A DNA stretch of 64,000 bases from Alphaproteobacteria bacterium SO-S41 (GTDB lineage: Bacteria > Pseudomonadota > Alphaproteobacteria > Micropepsales > Micropepsaceae), in contig AP024629.1 in NCBI GenBank assembly GCA_019670725.1, forward strand, positions 4,030,001 through 4,094,000, in the 5' to 3' direction. Position 1 is the first letter of the stretch. Every line of letters begins with the position of its first letter. This document shows positions 25,138 through 34,601 of the stretch, in pieces. Under the pieces are notes generated by a model that made no database searches, had not been told where the DNA came from, and worked only from the letters and a program-made list of their open reading frames with translations. Both the position numbers and the translations under genes were made by a program.

Positions 25138-25361
25138 GTCTGTCTCCCAAACGACCGGCGCCCCGTCGGCAGGCGATCGAACCGGATCGTAACGAGTCCC
25201 TCAACCAGCACATCCCTCAAACGGGGAGTTAGATGGGAGGGTACTGTCAGGGTGACTTTGGGCACTACCCGAGCGTGTGTTTTCCAAGCGGTTTTCCGGT
25301 CAATTTGATCCACGAAAACTGGCGATTTCCCACCTAGGTTACGTAACTTGACAGCGTCTCC

Positions 25362-26687
25362 TTAGACCTGCGCCGCTTTGGCGATATTTTGCGGCGCGTG
25401 GACCATCGCGAGCCAGAATCCGGCGAGCGAAATGAAGCCTGTGACCACACCAAGCCAGGTCAGCACCTGCCCCATTCCGCCCGGTCCGTCCGCGTAGCTT
25501 GCGAGCCAAGCGATCAGCGGTGGCGCGAGGCCGACGGCAATCACCGATCCCATGATCTTCAATCCCGCCAGGCAGATGGCGCGCTCTTCGTTGGGGATGA
25601 GCACGGCGATCGCCGCCGATGCGACGAGGTTGACGATCGTGCCGCCCAGTAGCAGGGCAAACAGGACCCAGGCAAAGCCGCCGACCGTCGGCATGATCGG
25701 ATAGGCGCTTGCCGGTATAGTGAGAGCCGTCGCGATCAATGCCGGCAGAAGGATGCCGCCGCGGATTCTGGTCTTGTGTCCGAGGTCAGCCGTGAAGCCG
25801 CCGATGATCGAGCCGACGATTCCCGCGCCGAGGATAACGAGCCCAACCCAGCCACCGAATTCACCCGGCTGCAGGCCGTAGGCACGGGTCAGCACCGATC
25901 CGATCCAGATGGCGGCCGCGCCCTCGGCCATGCCGCCCGACATCTGGCCGACAAAGAGCGGCAGCAGAAATTTTCGCCGCCGCCAGACGCCGGCCATGCT
26001 GGCGCGCAAGGTGAGCGCCGTCTCACCGACCTCGTAACGCTGTGGCTCTCGCATCAGGAAGAGAGGCAGCACGAGAAGCACCGCGCCGATGCCGACCAGC
26101 AGGTGAGTCTCACGCCACGGGGCGAGCCCCATCAGCCCGGCGCCGGGATGGGCCGCGAAATAGCCGAACAGCGAGCCGCCAATCGCAAATGCGGCGCCCG
26201 CCCCGGCCCAGGCGCCGACGGAAACGAGCAGCATCGAGCGACCCCGCCGATCCGGCATGCAAACATCGGCCAGTAGCGACACGACGACCGGAAAGGCGCA
26301 GCCACCGCCCACACCGGCGATTAGGCGCACGGCGAAGAGCTGGGTGAAGTCTTGCACGAAGGCCGTCCCAATCGTGCCGAAAGCCCAAAGCGAGGCGAGA
26401 AATATAAGCAGACGCGAGCGGGTCTTGTGGTCCACCATCCAGGCAATCGGCAGCGACAACAGCGCCACCGGAACGGCGGAAGCCATGCCCGCGAGCAGCC
26501 CAAGTTGCAGGTCCGAAATCCCCAGATCGGCCTTCGCTGCATCCTGCAGCGGCGCAAACATGCCCCCGACGGTCAGGGCCGAAAACAATGTCAGGGTCAG
26601 CAGCCAGATGACGCTCCATTTGGTCTTGCGGAATGCGCCAGGCGGCGGCGCGAACGTGGAGGCGTCTTCGGCCGCGATAAGGGTCAT
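25362..26687 (-). CDS. MFS transporter
   Basis: A 441-residue, 12-helix major facilitator protein. After a short cytoplasmic lead, helices begin at VIWLLTLTLFSALTVGGMFA; the loop 2-3 motif A variant is AWMVDHKTRSRLLIF, and VRLIAGVGGGCAFPVVVSLL fits helix 4-5. A central cytoplasmic loop carries REPQRYEVGETALTL. Its ATG overlaps the TGA of the TetR gene by four bases, so regulator and transporter are coupled. The context (TonB receptor and hydrolases nearby) suggests an organic acid or polyketide-like substrate, but this is not shown. Confidence 0.87.
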   Translation of the reverse strand: MTLIAAEDASTFAPPPGAFRKTKWSVIWLLTLTLFSALTVGGMFAPLQDAAKADLGISDLQLGLLAGMASAVPVALLSLPIAWMVDHKTRSRLLIFLASLWAFGTIGTAFVQDFTQLFAVRLIAGVGGGCAFPVVVSLLADVCMPDRRGRSMLLVSVGAWAGAGAAFAIGGSLFGYFAAHPGAGLMGLAPWRETHLLVGIGAVLLVLPLFLMREPQRYEVGETALTLRASMAGVWRRRKFLLPLFVGQMSGGMAEGAAAIWIGSVLTRAYGLQPGEFGGWVGLVILGAGIVGSIIGGFTADLGHKTRIRGGILLPALIATALTIPASAYPIMPTVGGFAWVLFALLLGGTIVNLVASAAIAVLIPNEERAICLAGLKIMGSVIAVGLAPPLIAWLASYADGPGGMGQVLTWLGVVTGFISLAGFWLAMVHAPQNIAKAAQV

Positions 26688-27433
26688 TTTTTCTTCTGTG
26701 GGGGTTTAAGCCGTTTCGGCGGTGGTTTTGCGGCGGCCTTGCGCTCGGCGGCGCGCGCGTCGCAGATGGCGATGAAGCCCCCGGCCATGAAGGTCGCCAT
26801 ACGCGCCTTGGCCGCTTCCAGGTCTTCAGACCGGCAAAGGCCGCCTGAGAGTTTGTCGATGCGTCCGGTGCGCGCAAGGGTGAGCGTGAAGGCGCCGGTC
26901 ACGAAGTGATAGCCCCAGAAAATATCTTCATCGGGGCAGTCCGGCATCGCCTTCTTCAGAAGCCCGATGAGCCTCAGCACCACGACATCGAACAATTCGT
27001 CCATCAGCGCCGCGCCCCAGACCGGCGCGTTGTTCATCTGCGCCGCCAGCGCACCGGCATTGCGCCAGCCCTCGCCGCCGGTGATGTAGGTGTCGAGGTC
27101 GGTGTCCAGGAAAGCATGCAGAGCGCCTTCGACCGACGGTTTGCCGCCACAGGCCTTTTCATAGGCTTCCAACGCCTCCATCCGGCGCCCGACCGTCACT
27201 GGGGCGCGGCGGCGCACGACCTGCTCGAACAGGTCTTTCTTGTCCTCGTAATAATAGTGCAGCAACGACGTGTGGACGCCGACCCGTTCCGACACGTCCT
27301 TCAGCGTCACGCCATGGAGCCCGTGCCGCGAGAACAGATACTCGGCCGCATCGAGAATCTGCTCCTGACTCTCGGCGCGTTGCTCGGCCTTGGTGCGGCG
27401 GAGTTTGCGGGTGGGCGCAACCTTGTCGGACAT
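26684..27433 (-). CDS. TetR family transcriptional regulator
   Basis: A 249-residue regulator: an N-terminal Lys/Arg-rich arm, the TetR helix-turn-helix (QILDAAEYLFSRHGLHGVTL, VSERVGVHTSLLHYYYEDKK) and a C-terminal ligand domain, ending in a strongly basic Lys/Pro-rich tail (PPPKRLKPPQKKK). The start at 27433 has GGAAG upstream; an ATG at 27502 would add 23 residues but lies 15 bases from a GC-rich hairpin (27517-27538). It overlaps the MFS gene, its likely target, and may also bind the inverted repeat between the TonB receptor and the hydrolase operon. Confidence 0.87.
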   Translation of the reverse strand: MSDKVAPTRKLRRTKAEQRAESQEQILDAAEYLFSRHGLHGVTLKDVSERVGVHTSLLHYYYEDKKDLFEQVVRRRAPVTVGRRMEALEAYEKACGGKPSVEGALHAFLDTDLDTYITGGEGWRNAGALAAQMNNAPVWGAALMDELFDVVVLRLIGLLKKAMPDCPDEDIFWGYHFVTGAFTLTLARTGRIDKLSGGLCRSEDLEAAKARMATFMAGGFIAICDARAAERKAAAKPPPKRLKPPQKKK

Positions 27434-27516
27434 ATCGGGGCTTCCAGCGAGACCCTGCGCGGTCAGAGAATCGCGCGCCGGGGGGAGTTTGTGATCCGCC
27501 ATCTAGGCATCCCGCA

Positions 27517-27538
27517 GGCGGGGCGGCAAAGCCCCGCC
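27517..27538 (-). terminator. GC hairpin after the TonB receptor gene
   Basis: GGCGGGGC pairs with GCCCCGCC across a six-base loop, 45 bases downstream of the receptor stop and upstream of the tetR gene. There is no T run, so termination is uncertain. Confidence 0.4.
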
Positions 27539-27582
27539 CGGCCGTGATCCTGGGACAAAAACGGGCACCGTCATCGCCACGC

Positions 27583-29757
27583 TCAGAAAGAGCGCGTCAC
27601 GCGGATGCCGTATTGAGCTGGCGGCGCGGCGTAGCGCTGGCCCGACTTGATCGAGGCGACATAGCGCTCGTCCGTCAGATTGGTCGAGTAGGCTTGGACC
27701 TGCCAGTCCTCGTATGCATAGGTCAGCTGCGCGTTGAAGATGTCGCGGGCCGCCAGACGATCGCCCAATGCTGGGTTCGCGAAGATGGTGGTCCAGGTTT
27801 CCGAGATATGGCTGTAGTCGAGGCGCGGCGTCAGCGTGCCGTTGCCGACCGCGATGTCGTATTCGATGCCGAACCGGAAGGTGACCTCCGGGCTGTAGGT
27901 CTGCGCATTGCCGCCGACATTGACGCAATTGCCGGTCCCGGGCCCGGTTGTGGGATTGCAGGCCCCGGTCCGCGCGCGCCGCGAGTCAGCAGCGAAATAG
28001 TCGGGAAGCTCCGAATGGGCGAGTGACAGGCCGACGTCGAGGCCGAGTTCGCCGAAGCGCGCCTGCGCCGTCGCTTCGATACCATAGATGTGGGTATTGC
28101 CGGTGACGTTGACGATCTCATTGAACGTCGTGAAGACCGGGTCGCCCAGCGAAATCTGGAAATTCTCATAGATATTGTAGTAGCCGCCGAGCTGCGTCTT
28201 CAGCTGTCCATCCAGCCAGTCGGCCTTCCAGCCGATCTCGAAGTCCGTCACCTCCTCGCTGTCGAACGGATCAGGCGGAACGAACGAGGTGTTCACGCCG
28301 TTGAGGCCGCCGGCCTTGTGGCCGCGGGCGACGAACGCATAGACGAAGTGATCGGCGTTCACCTTGTAGTTCAGCGCGATCTTGCCGGTCACCGCGTCTT
28401 CTTCCCGGCGCTCGTTCTGCGACAGGCTGATCACGCCTGGGATTGCGCTGATCGCGTCGTTGACGACGACCGAGTGCGTGTAGCGGGCGCCGACCTGCAG
28501 CTCCAGCTGGTCGGTCAGATCATAGCTGATCTGGGCAAACGCCGCTTCGGTCGTCTTGGGGTTGCGGCCCTGCAGTGTGATGTTGAAAAGCCCGTTGAAG
28601 GTGACGAACCGGCCGGGCGGGAAGCGGATGAGATCGCTCTGATAGTAGGCACCGACCACCCAGCGCAGGCGCTGATCGTCGGGCGAAACAAGGTTCACCT
28701 CCTGCGACCAAAGGGTCTGGTTCACGTCGTCGCGAAAGGTAGCGTTGCTGGCGAGGCCGAGGCCGGTCGCTGTGCCGTCGCTATCGGCCTGCACTTCCGT
28801 ATTGCCGTACTGATAGCTCGAAATCGAGTTCAGCTTGATGCCGCTTTCGAATTCGTAGCCGATATTGAGGACGGTCCGGAGCGTTTCGTCCTTCGCGTCG
28901 TAGGGACCGTTGGTGCGGATATCGAACAGCTCGTCCAGCGAGTTGTAGGGGCTCGTCGGATAGCCGCCCAGATCGATCGAGGAATAGTCGGCGCTGGCGG
29001 TGATGGTCAGCGCATCGGTCGGCGTCCACAGCAGGGTCGCGCGCACGCTGCGGTTTTTCAGATCGCCCGGCGTGCCGCCCGTCGTCGGCGTGCCCTGGAT
29101 GACGCGGAAGAAGCTGTCCCGATTCTCGCCATTGAAGGCGACGCGCAGCGCCAGGGTCTCTCCCAGCGGCAGGTCGATCGCGCCTTGCAGGCGAATGTCG
29201 TTGTAGTTGCCGTATTGCGCGGTGAGATAGCCGCCGACTTCGTCCAGCGTCGGCTTGCGCTGCGTCACGAAAACCGCACCGCCGGTCGCATTCTGGCCGG
29301 CAAACGTCCCCTGCGGGCCACGCAGGACTTCAACGCTTTGGATGTCGAACAGCGGCTCGTTCTGGAAGTAGGCGGGAAAGACCGCGACGCCGTCGCGATA
29401 GGTGATCACGCCGACGCCGACGCTCGAGTTGTTCTCGGTCTTGCCGATGCCGCGAATGTTGAAGCTGTTGCCCTGGCCGGAGTTCTGGACGGTCAGCGAC
29501 GGTGTCGCGAACTGCAGTTGCTCGATTGTGACGACCCCGCGCTTCGCCAACTCGTTGCCGCTCAGTACGTCGGCAGCGATCGGCGTTGTCTGCAGATTGC
29601 GCGTGCGGCGCTCGGCGGTAACGACGACTTCTTCGGACGGCTGTCCAGTTCCGGCGGCCTCGTCGACGGCGGGCGCCTGGGCGAGCGCGGGCGCGCTCAG
29701 CGCGGCACACCACAGCAGTGCAGACACGGATATAGAGATCCAGAGCTTGGCGCTCAT
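27583..29757 (-). CDS. TonB-dependent outer membrane receptor
   Basis: A 724-residue receptor: signal peptide (ALLWCAALSAPALAQ), TonB-box-like region EEVVVTAERR, plug domain with FNIRGIG and VEVLRGPQGTFAGQNATGGA, then a 22-strand barrel ending in the C-terminal Phe (YGIRVTRSF). It resembles the sphingomonad/Caulobacter receptors for plant-derived or hydrophobic molecules rather than siderophore receptors; the ligand is unknown. The start at 29757 has GAGGGAA eight bases upstream. It is divergent from a hydrolase/beta-mannosidase/serine-hydrolase operon, which suggests shared substrate use. Confidence 0.9.
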   Translation of the reverse strand: MSAKLWISISVSALLWCAALSAPALAQAPAVDEAAGTGQPSEEVVVTAERRTRNLQTTPIAADVLSGNELAKRGVVTIEQLQFATPSLTVQNSGQGNSFNIRGIGKTENNSSVGVGVITYRDGVAVFPAYFQNEPLFDIQSVEVLRGPQGTFAGQNATGGAVFVTQRKPTLDEVGGYLTAQYGNYNDIRLQGAIDLPLGETLALRVAFNGENRDSFFRVIQGTPTTGGTPGDLKNRSVRATLLWTPTDALTITASADYSSIDLGGYPTSPYNSLDELFDIRTNGPYDAKDETLRTVLNIGYEFESGIKLNSISSYQYGNTEVQADSDGTATGLGLASNATFRDDVNQTLWSQEVNLVSPDDQRLRWVVGAYYQSDLIRFPPGRFVTFNGLFNITLQGRNPKTTEAAFAQISYDLTDQLELQVGARYTHSVVVNDAISAIPGVISLSQNERREEDAVTGKIALNYKVNADHFVYAFVARGHKAGGLNGVNTSFVPPDPFDSEEVTDFEIGWKADWLDGQLKTQLGGYYNIYENFQISLGDPVFTTFNEIVNVTGNTHIYGIEATAQARFGELGLDVGLSLAHSELPDYFAADSRRARTGACNPTTGPGTGNCVNVGGNAQTYSPEVTFRFGIEYDIAVGNGTLTPRLDYSHISETWTTIFANPALGDRLAARDIFNAQLTYAYEDWQVQAYSTNLTDERYVASIKSGQRYAAPPAQYGIRVTRSF

Positions 29758-29846
29758 TGGCAAGATTCCCTCGGCTGGCGTTTCCACGGCGCTCTTCGTC
29801 GCCATGCCGGAACACGTCTCACCAATCGGACGTCACGTCAACATTA

Positions 29847-29886
29847 ATTCACACAGACATGAAGATTGACACGTGTGTGAGTGAAT
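29847..29886. promoter_or_regulatory. Imperfect inverted repeat in the divergent promoter region
   Basis: ATTCACACAGACATG (29847-29861) is an imperfect inverted match to the CACGTGTGTGAGTGAAT arm ending at 29886; inside it lies the symmetric ACACGTGT. It sits midway between the TonB receptor and hydrolase start codons, a natural place for a TetR-type operator controlling both. Confidence 0.4.
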
Positions 29887-29933
29887 GGAATGGATGGTGC
29901 ACGCGCCGTTAGAGCGCCTCCAGGGAGATCGCC

Positions 29934-30746
29934 ATGGCTTTTGTGTCCTCGGGAAAGACTCGTATTTTCTGGAATGAACGTGGCGCCGGCACGCCGGTGG
30001 TGCTCGTCATGGGCCATCGCTACTCGTCGGCTATGTGGTATCCGGTGCTCGACTATCTCGCGGCCCGGCATCGTGTGATCTGGTATGACAATCGCGGCAC
30101 GGGGCAGAGCGGGCGCTCGGCGAACGTCTCCATCACCGATTTCGTGAACGACACGCTGGCCGTCATGGACGCAGCCGGAATCGCCAAGGCGCATGTCTTC
30201 GGCGTCTCGATGGGCGGCGGCATCGTGCTGGAGATGTCACGCACGCATGCCGAGCGCATGAACTCGATGATCCTCGGCTGCACCTGCGCCCTCACGCCTG
30301 ACAAGCCGCGCACCAAGGCGTGGATGCGGGCGCTCTATTTCCTGCCGCCCTTTATTCTGAAGGCGCTGATGAAGCCCAAGGTCGCGAACAAGGGCTACGG
30401 CTCGATGGCGCCGCTCGATGGCGTGAAGCGCGACCTCGCCGTGCTCGCCAAGGATCCCTTCTCGGTGCGTGGCGTGCATGCCCAGGCCGTCGCCATCTCG
30501 AAGTACAGCATTGAACGCGACGCGGTGAAGAACATCCAGGTGCCCGCGCTCGTCATGCATGGCGACGAGGACGCCGCTGTTCCCTATGCGTGGGGCGTCG
30601 AGCTGGCGGAGCTGCTGCCGCACAGTGAATTCGTGCATCTCAGAGGCGCGGGCCATAACTATCTCGTCGCGGCGCCAGATCAGTCGCAGAAGGCCATCAC
30701 CGAGTTCCTCGATCGCATGGATACCCAGGCCCCCGTCCCGGCCTGA
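29934..30746 (+). CDS. Alpha/beta hydrolase
   Basis: A 270-residue alpha/beta hydrolase: HGXxG-equivalent VLVMGHRYSS, WYDNRGTGQSGR, the nucleophile elbow FGVSMGGGIVLEM, the acid in HGDEDAAVPY and catalytic His in GAGHNYLV. The loop LTPDKPRTKAWMRALYFLPP forms a small cap. AGGGAGA precedes the ATG. It opens a three-gene operon with the GH2 enzyme nine bases downstream. Likely an esterase or lactonase; substrate unknown. Confidence 0.88.
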   Translation: MAFVSSGKTRIFWNERGAGTPVVLVMGHRYSSAMWYPVLDYLAARHRVIWYDNRGTGQSGRSANVSITDFVNDTLAVMDAAGIAKAHVFGVSMGGGIVLEMSRTHAERMNSMILGCTCALTPDKPRTKAWMRALYFLPPFILKALMKPKVANKGYGSMAPLDGVKRDLAVLAKDPFSVRGVHAQAVAISKYSIERDAVKNIQVPALVMHGDEDAAVPYAWGVELAELLPHSEFVHLRGAGHNYLVAAPDQSQKAITEFLDRMDTQAPVPA

Positions 30747-30755
30747 GGCGCGGCG

Positions 30756-33242
30756 ATGACGCGCATCCCGCTCCAGCACTGGCAGCTCATTGACACGGCG
30801 CCTGACGAAGGCGCGCCGAACAGGTTGCCCCGCACAGGCTGGAGCCCGGTCACTGCCCCCGGCGACACCTATCTCGCCCTCATCACGGCGGGACGTCTCG
30901 CGCATCCATTCAACGGCCGTCATGAGGCGGACGCGCATTGGGTCCGTGACCGTGAATGGTGGTTCCGAACCAGCTTCACCGCGCCGACGCCCGCGCCGGG
31001 CGAAACGGCGGAGCTCGTCCTTGAAGGCCTCGACACTTTCGCCACGATCTATCTCGACGGCGTGGAGATCGCGCGCACCGACAACATGTTCCGTCGCTAC
31101 GCGTTCGACCTTGGTGGCCGCCTAATGCCCGGCGAGCACGCGATCATCATCCGCTTCGATCCCCCCAGCCGCGTCATCTCGAAGACCGACCTCCCCGTCT
31201 GGAGCGCCTTTACCGACCGCGTCAGCAAGTCCAACCGCAACCTCATGCGCAAAGCCCAGTTCGGCTGGGGGTGGGACTGGGGCCCGGATCTGCCGACCGT
31301 CGGGCTCTGGCGGCCGGCTTTCGTCGAAATCCGCCCCCGCGCGCGCCTCGCCGACATCCGCTTCGCGACACGCACGCTGCAAGACACCACCGCCGTTTGC
31401 GAGCTCACGATCGAAACCCGCGACGCGACGCCCACCGCAACCCTCTATGCCGAACTCCGGACGCCGGACGGAACGACCGCTGCCACGCACACTGCACCGG
31501 CCTCTGAGCCGCTTTCCATCCCGTGGCATATCGCGGAGGCGGAGCTGTGGTGGACCGCCGATCTAGGCGCGCAGCCCCTCTACGAGCTTGGCATAACCCT
31601 GAGCGATGGCGGGCGCGTCCTCGACCGCGACACACGGCGCGTCGGCCTGCGCACGATCGCCCTGGACACCTCGGACGACCCTGCCGAACCCGGCACAAGT
31701 TTCTTCCGCTTCGTCCTCAACGGCGTGCCCATGTTCGCGAAGGGCGCGTGCTGGGTTCCCGCGACATCCTTTGTCGGCGCGCCTGATGAACAGGCCTATC
31801 GCCGCCTTATCCGGCAAACCGCCGCCGCCAACATGAACATGCTCCGCATCTGGGGCGGCGGCATCTACGAGCCGGATGTCTTCTACGATCTCTGCGACGA
31901 GATGGGCGTGCTCGTCTGGCAGGATTTTATGTTCGCCTGCGCGCAATATCCTGAAGACGAAGCGTTCCAGCGCTCGGTCGCCGCCGAGCTCGAAGATCAG
32001 GTCCGCCGCCTCCGCCACCATCCCTCGCTGGCCCTCTGGTGTGGCAATAACGAGTGCCAAGCGATGCACCGCATCAACAACGACCGCAGCGGCGAAACGG
32101 GCGCCCTTTCCGGCCTCGCGCTGTACGATCGGCTGATGCCGGCGCTGCTGGCAAAGCTGGACCCTGCGACGCCTTACTGGCCGAGCAGTCCATGGGGCGG
32201 GCCGAACCCCAATTCGATGCGCGCCGGAGACGTCCACAACTGGACCGTCTGGCACGGCATTCCGCTCATTCCCGATGACGAGATGGTCGGCGGCTTCCAG
32301 TCCTCACCCGAAGGCATCACCTTCACGCGCTATGCCGAGGACAAGGCCCGCTTCGTCAGCGAATTCGGCATCCAGGCCGCCCCCGCGCTTGCAACGCTTA
32401 AACGCTGGATGGGGGCGGCGGACCTGACGCCGCAAAGCGAAGGCTTTCACCAGCGCATCAAGGACGAGGCGCGCAAAGCCGAGGCGCTCATGTCGCTCCA
32501 CACCGGGGCGCCGCAAACGCTGCAGGACTATGTGGACTTCACACAGTGGATCCAGGCCGAGGGCCTGAAATTCGGAATCGAGCATTTCCGCCGCCGTCGG
32601 CCGCATTGCTCCGGCGCGCTTCTTTGGCAGCTCAACGATTGCTGGCCTTCGGTCAGCTGGAGCCTCATCGATTATGACGGCACTGCCAAGGCCGGATATC
32701 ATGCCGTGCGCCGGGCTTTCGGGCCTATCCTTGCCTCTTTCCGCACCTGTGATGACGGCCAGATCGAACTCTGGATCACCAATGATCGCCTGACCCCGGT
32801 CGACACGCGCTTCACGCTTTCGCTGGAGCGGCTGACCGGCGAAACTGTCCACCGCGAGGCGCGGTCGGTACAGCTTCCGGCATCCGGTCACGTCATCGCC
32901 TGGCGCGGCACGGGCCCGTCCGATGCCGGGGAAGTCTTGCGTGTGACATCAGGCGATTTCGAGACGAACCGCCTCTTTGCGGCCTCGATCGGTCAACTCG
33001 AGCTCCCCGAGGTGCCGCCCACCGTCGACATCACGCGCCTTTCATTGAACAAATTGAAAGTGACGTTTGCGGCGCGCGCGTATCTCGCCTTTGCGCATCT
33101 CGTCAGCGATCGCGCGGACCTCGACTTCGACGATAATTATTTCGACCTTGCCGCAGGTGAAAGCCGCGCGATCACGGTCACTGCGACCGGCCCGATCGCC
33201 GACCACGACGTCATCGCGCGTTGGTGGAGGCCTCGCCGATGA
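30756..33242 (+). CDS. Glycoside hydrolase family 2, beta-mannosidase-like
   Basis: An 828-residue GH2 enzyme: an N-terminal sugar-binding jelly roll (WWFRTSFTAPTPAPGETAEL, FATIYLDGVEI), immunoglobulin-like domains, the TIM barrel with the acid/base Glu433 in WCGNNECQ and nucleophile Glu536 in FVSEFGIQA, and a C-terminal beta domain. GWGWDWGPDLPTVG is the beta-mannosidase signature. No signal peptide, so it acts in the cytoplasm on imported mannosides or glycosides. Its stop overlaps the ATG of the next gene (ATGA). Confidence 0.92.
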   Translation: MTRIPLQHWQLIDTAPDEGAPNRLPRTGWSPVTAPGDTYLALITAGRLAHPFNGRHEADAHWVRDREWWFRTSFTAPTPAPGETAELVLEGLDTFATIYLDGVEIARTDNMFRRYAFDLGGRLMPGEHAIIIRFDPPSRVISKTDLPVWSAFTDRVSKSNRNLMRKAQFGWGWDWGPDLPTVGLWRPAFVEIRPRARLADIRFATRTLQDTTAVCELTIETRDATPTATLYAELRTPDGTTAATHTAPASEPLSIPWHIAEAELWWTADLGAQPLYELGITLSDGGRVLDRDTRRVGLRTIALDTSDDPAEPGTSFFRFVLNGVPMFAKGACWVPATSFVGAPDEQAYRRLIRQTAAANMNMLRIWGGGIYEPDVFYDLCDEMGVLVWQDFMFACAQYPEDEAFQRSVAAELEDQVRRLRHHPSLALWCGNNECQAMHRINNDRSGETGALSGLALYDRLMPALLAKLDPATPYWPSSPWGGPNPNSMRAGDVHNWTVWHGIPLIPDDEMVGGFQSSPEGITFTRYAEDKARFVSEFGIQAAPALATLKRWMGAADLTPQSEGFHQRIKDEARKAEALMSLHTGAPQTLQDYVDFTQWIQAEGLKFGIEHFRRRRPHCSGALLWQLNDCWPSVSWSLIDYDGTAKAGYHAVRRAFGPILASFRTCDDGQIELWITNDRLTPVDTRFTLSLERLTGETVHREARSVQLPASGHVIAWRGTGPSDAGEVLRVTSGDFETNRLFAASIGQLELPEVPPTVDITRLSLNKLKVTFAARAYLAFAHLVSDRADLDFDDNYFDLAAGESRAITVTATGPIADHDVIARWWRPRR

Positions 33243-34477
33243 CCCGCTTCGGATTTCCGGAAGCTGCCCCCGAAACCGTCGGTCTGTCCGCCGCCGGGCT
33301 CGATGCGGTCAAAGCCGCCGTGCAGTCACGCGTTGACGCCGGCGCCATCGCCGGGGCTGTCACGCTGACGTTGCGGCGGGGCCAGCTCGTCGACTGCCGC
33401 GCCATGGGCATGCAAAAGCTTGAGACCGGCGACGCGATGACCGCCGACACGATCTTCCGCATCTTCTCCATGACCAAGCCGGTCACCGCCACCGCGATGA
33501 TGATCCTGCGCGACGAGGGCCGCTGGCACCCGGACGACCCCATCGCGCGGCATCTGCCGGAATTCGCCGGCGCGCGCGTGCTCGTCGGCATCGACGCCGA
33601 CGGTCGTCCGGAAACGTCGGCGGCCGATCATAGCCCCACCATGGCTGAGCTGATGTCTCACCGGGCCGGCTTCGGCTATGGCCTCAAGCTCGGCGAACCC
33701 GTCGACGACATTGAACGGCTCTACCGCGCGTCGGATTTTTGGGAGGCGCCCGATCTCGCGACATTCACCGTGCGCCTCGCGAAGCTGCCGCTCGCTTATC
33801 AGCCCGGCGCGCGCTGGCGGTACAGCCTCTCGATGGACCTTCAGGGCGCAATCATCGAACGACTCAGCGGCCAGTCGCTGCCCGACTACTACGCCACCCG
33901 CATCTTCGAACCGCTCGGCATGCCCGACACCGCCTTTCACGTGCCGCCCGAAAAACAGTCACGCCTCAGCGGGCTTTACTTCCGCGCGGGCGATGCGCCG
34001 CTGGTGCCGATGGCAAACCCGCTGCTTGCGGATTTCACATCGCCCCCCACGCTTGCCCTCGGCGGCGCGGGGCTCAATTCAACGGCGGGCGACTATGCCC
34101 GCTATGCGCAGATGCTGCTGAACGGCGGTGAGCTCGACGGCAAACGCATCGTCAGCCGCGCGGCCATTGCCGAACAGACGCGCAACCTCCTGCCAGAGGC
34201 GCTGCTCGAAACGCGTTTTGTTGCCGGTCACCAGAAATTCCGACCGGGCTTCGGCTACGGCTATAACGGCGTCGTCGTTTACGACCCCAACGCGGCCGGC
34301 CTGCCGGTCGGGCGCGGCTCGTATCATTGGGACGGCGCGGCGGGTACCTGGTTCTGGATCGACCCGGAAAACGAACTTGCCTTTGTCGGCATGATCCAAC
34401 TCCTCTCCTACACGGCTCCTCCCCTGCAGGAGATCACTCAGACCCTTATGAGCGAAGCTTTGGCGCCATCCGGCTAA
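33239..34477 (+). CDS. Serine hydrolase, beta-lactamase-like/esterase family
   Basis: A 412-residue cytoplasmic serine hydrolase: FSMTK (Ser77, Lys80) as nucleophile motif, MAELMSHRAGFGYG, the tyrosine in WRYSLSMDLQG and a final HWDGAAGTWFWIDPENELAF segment typical of EstB-type esterases. It overlaps the GH2 gene by four bases, and the neighbourhood (hydrolase, mannosidase, receptor) points to deacylation of an acylated glycoside. It ends about 125 bases before the convergent carboxylase gene. Confidence 0.87.
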   Translation: MTRFGFPEAAPETVGLSAAGLDAVKAAVQSRVDAGAIAGAVTLTLRRGQLVDCRAMGMQKLETGDAMTADTIFRIFSMTKPVTATAMMILRDEGRWHPDDPIARHLPEFAGARVLVGIDADGRPETSAADHSPTMAELMSHRAGFGYGLKLGEPVDDIERLYRASDFWEAPDLATFTVRLAKLPLAYQPGARWRYSLSMDLQGAIIERLSGQSLPDYYATRIFEPLGMPDTAFHVPPEKQSRLSGLYFRAGDAPLVPMANPLLADFTSPPTLALGGAGLNSTAGDYARYAQMLLNGGELDGKRIVSRAAIAEQTRNLLPEALLETRFVAGHQKFRPGFGYGYNGVVVYDPNAAGLPVGRGSYHWDGAAGTWFWIDPENELAFVGMIQLLSYTAPPLQEITQTLMSEALAPSG

Positions 34478-34601
34478 CTTCGGCGAGCCAGCTTGATGCT
34501 AGGTCAGCCGCACCGAGCGCCGGCCTTTCGCCATTTTCGGCCGCGAAGGGAACAACAAACGACCCCGTTGGAGCAAGGCTACCTTTTGCCTGACAGCATC
34601 G

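Noticed and set aside
24309-25361. tRNA-Ser as an integration site for a genomic island
   Set aside because: No integrase, no direct repeat of the tRNA 3' end and no composition shift was seen nearby.
28090-29847. Plus-strand open frame opposite the TonB receptor
   Set aside because: Shadow frame; the receptor has signal peptide, plug and barrel signatures on the minus strand.
34552-34572. GGAAC followed by CGTT near the end of the serine hydrolase operon
   Set aside because: Spacing is 12 bases, too short for the EcfG promoter, and no gene starts downstream on that strand.
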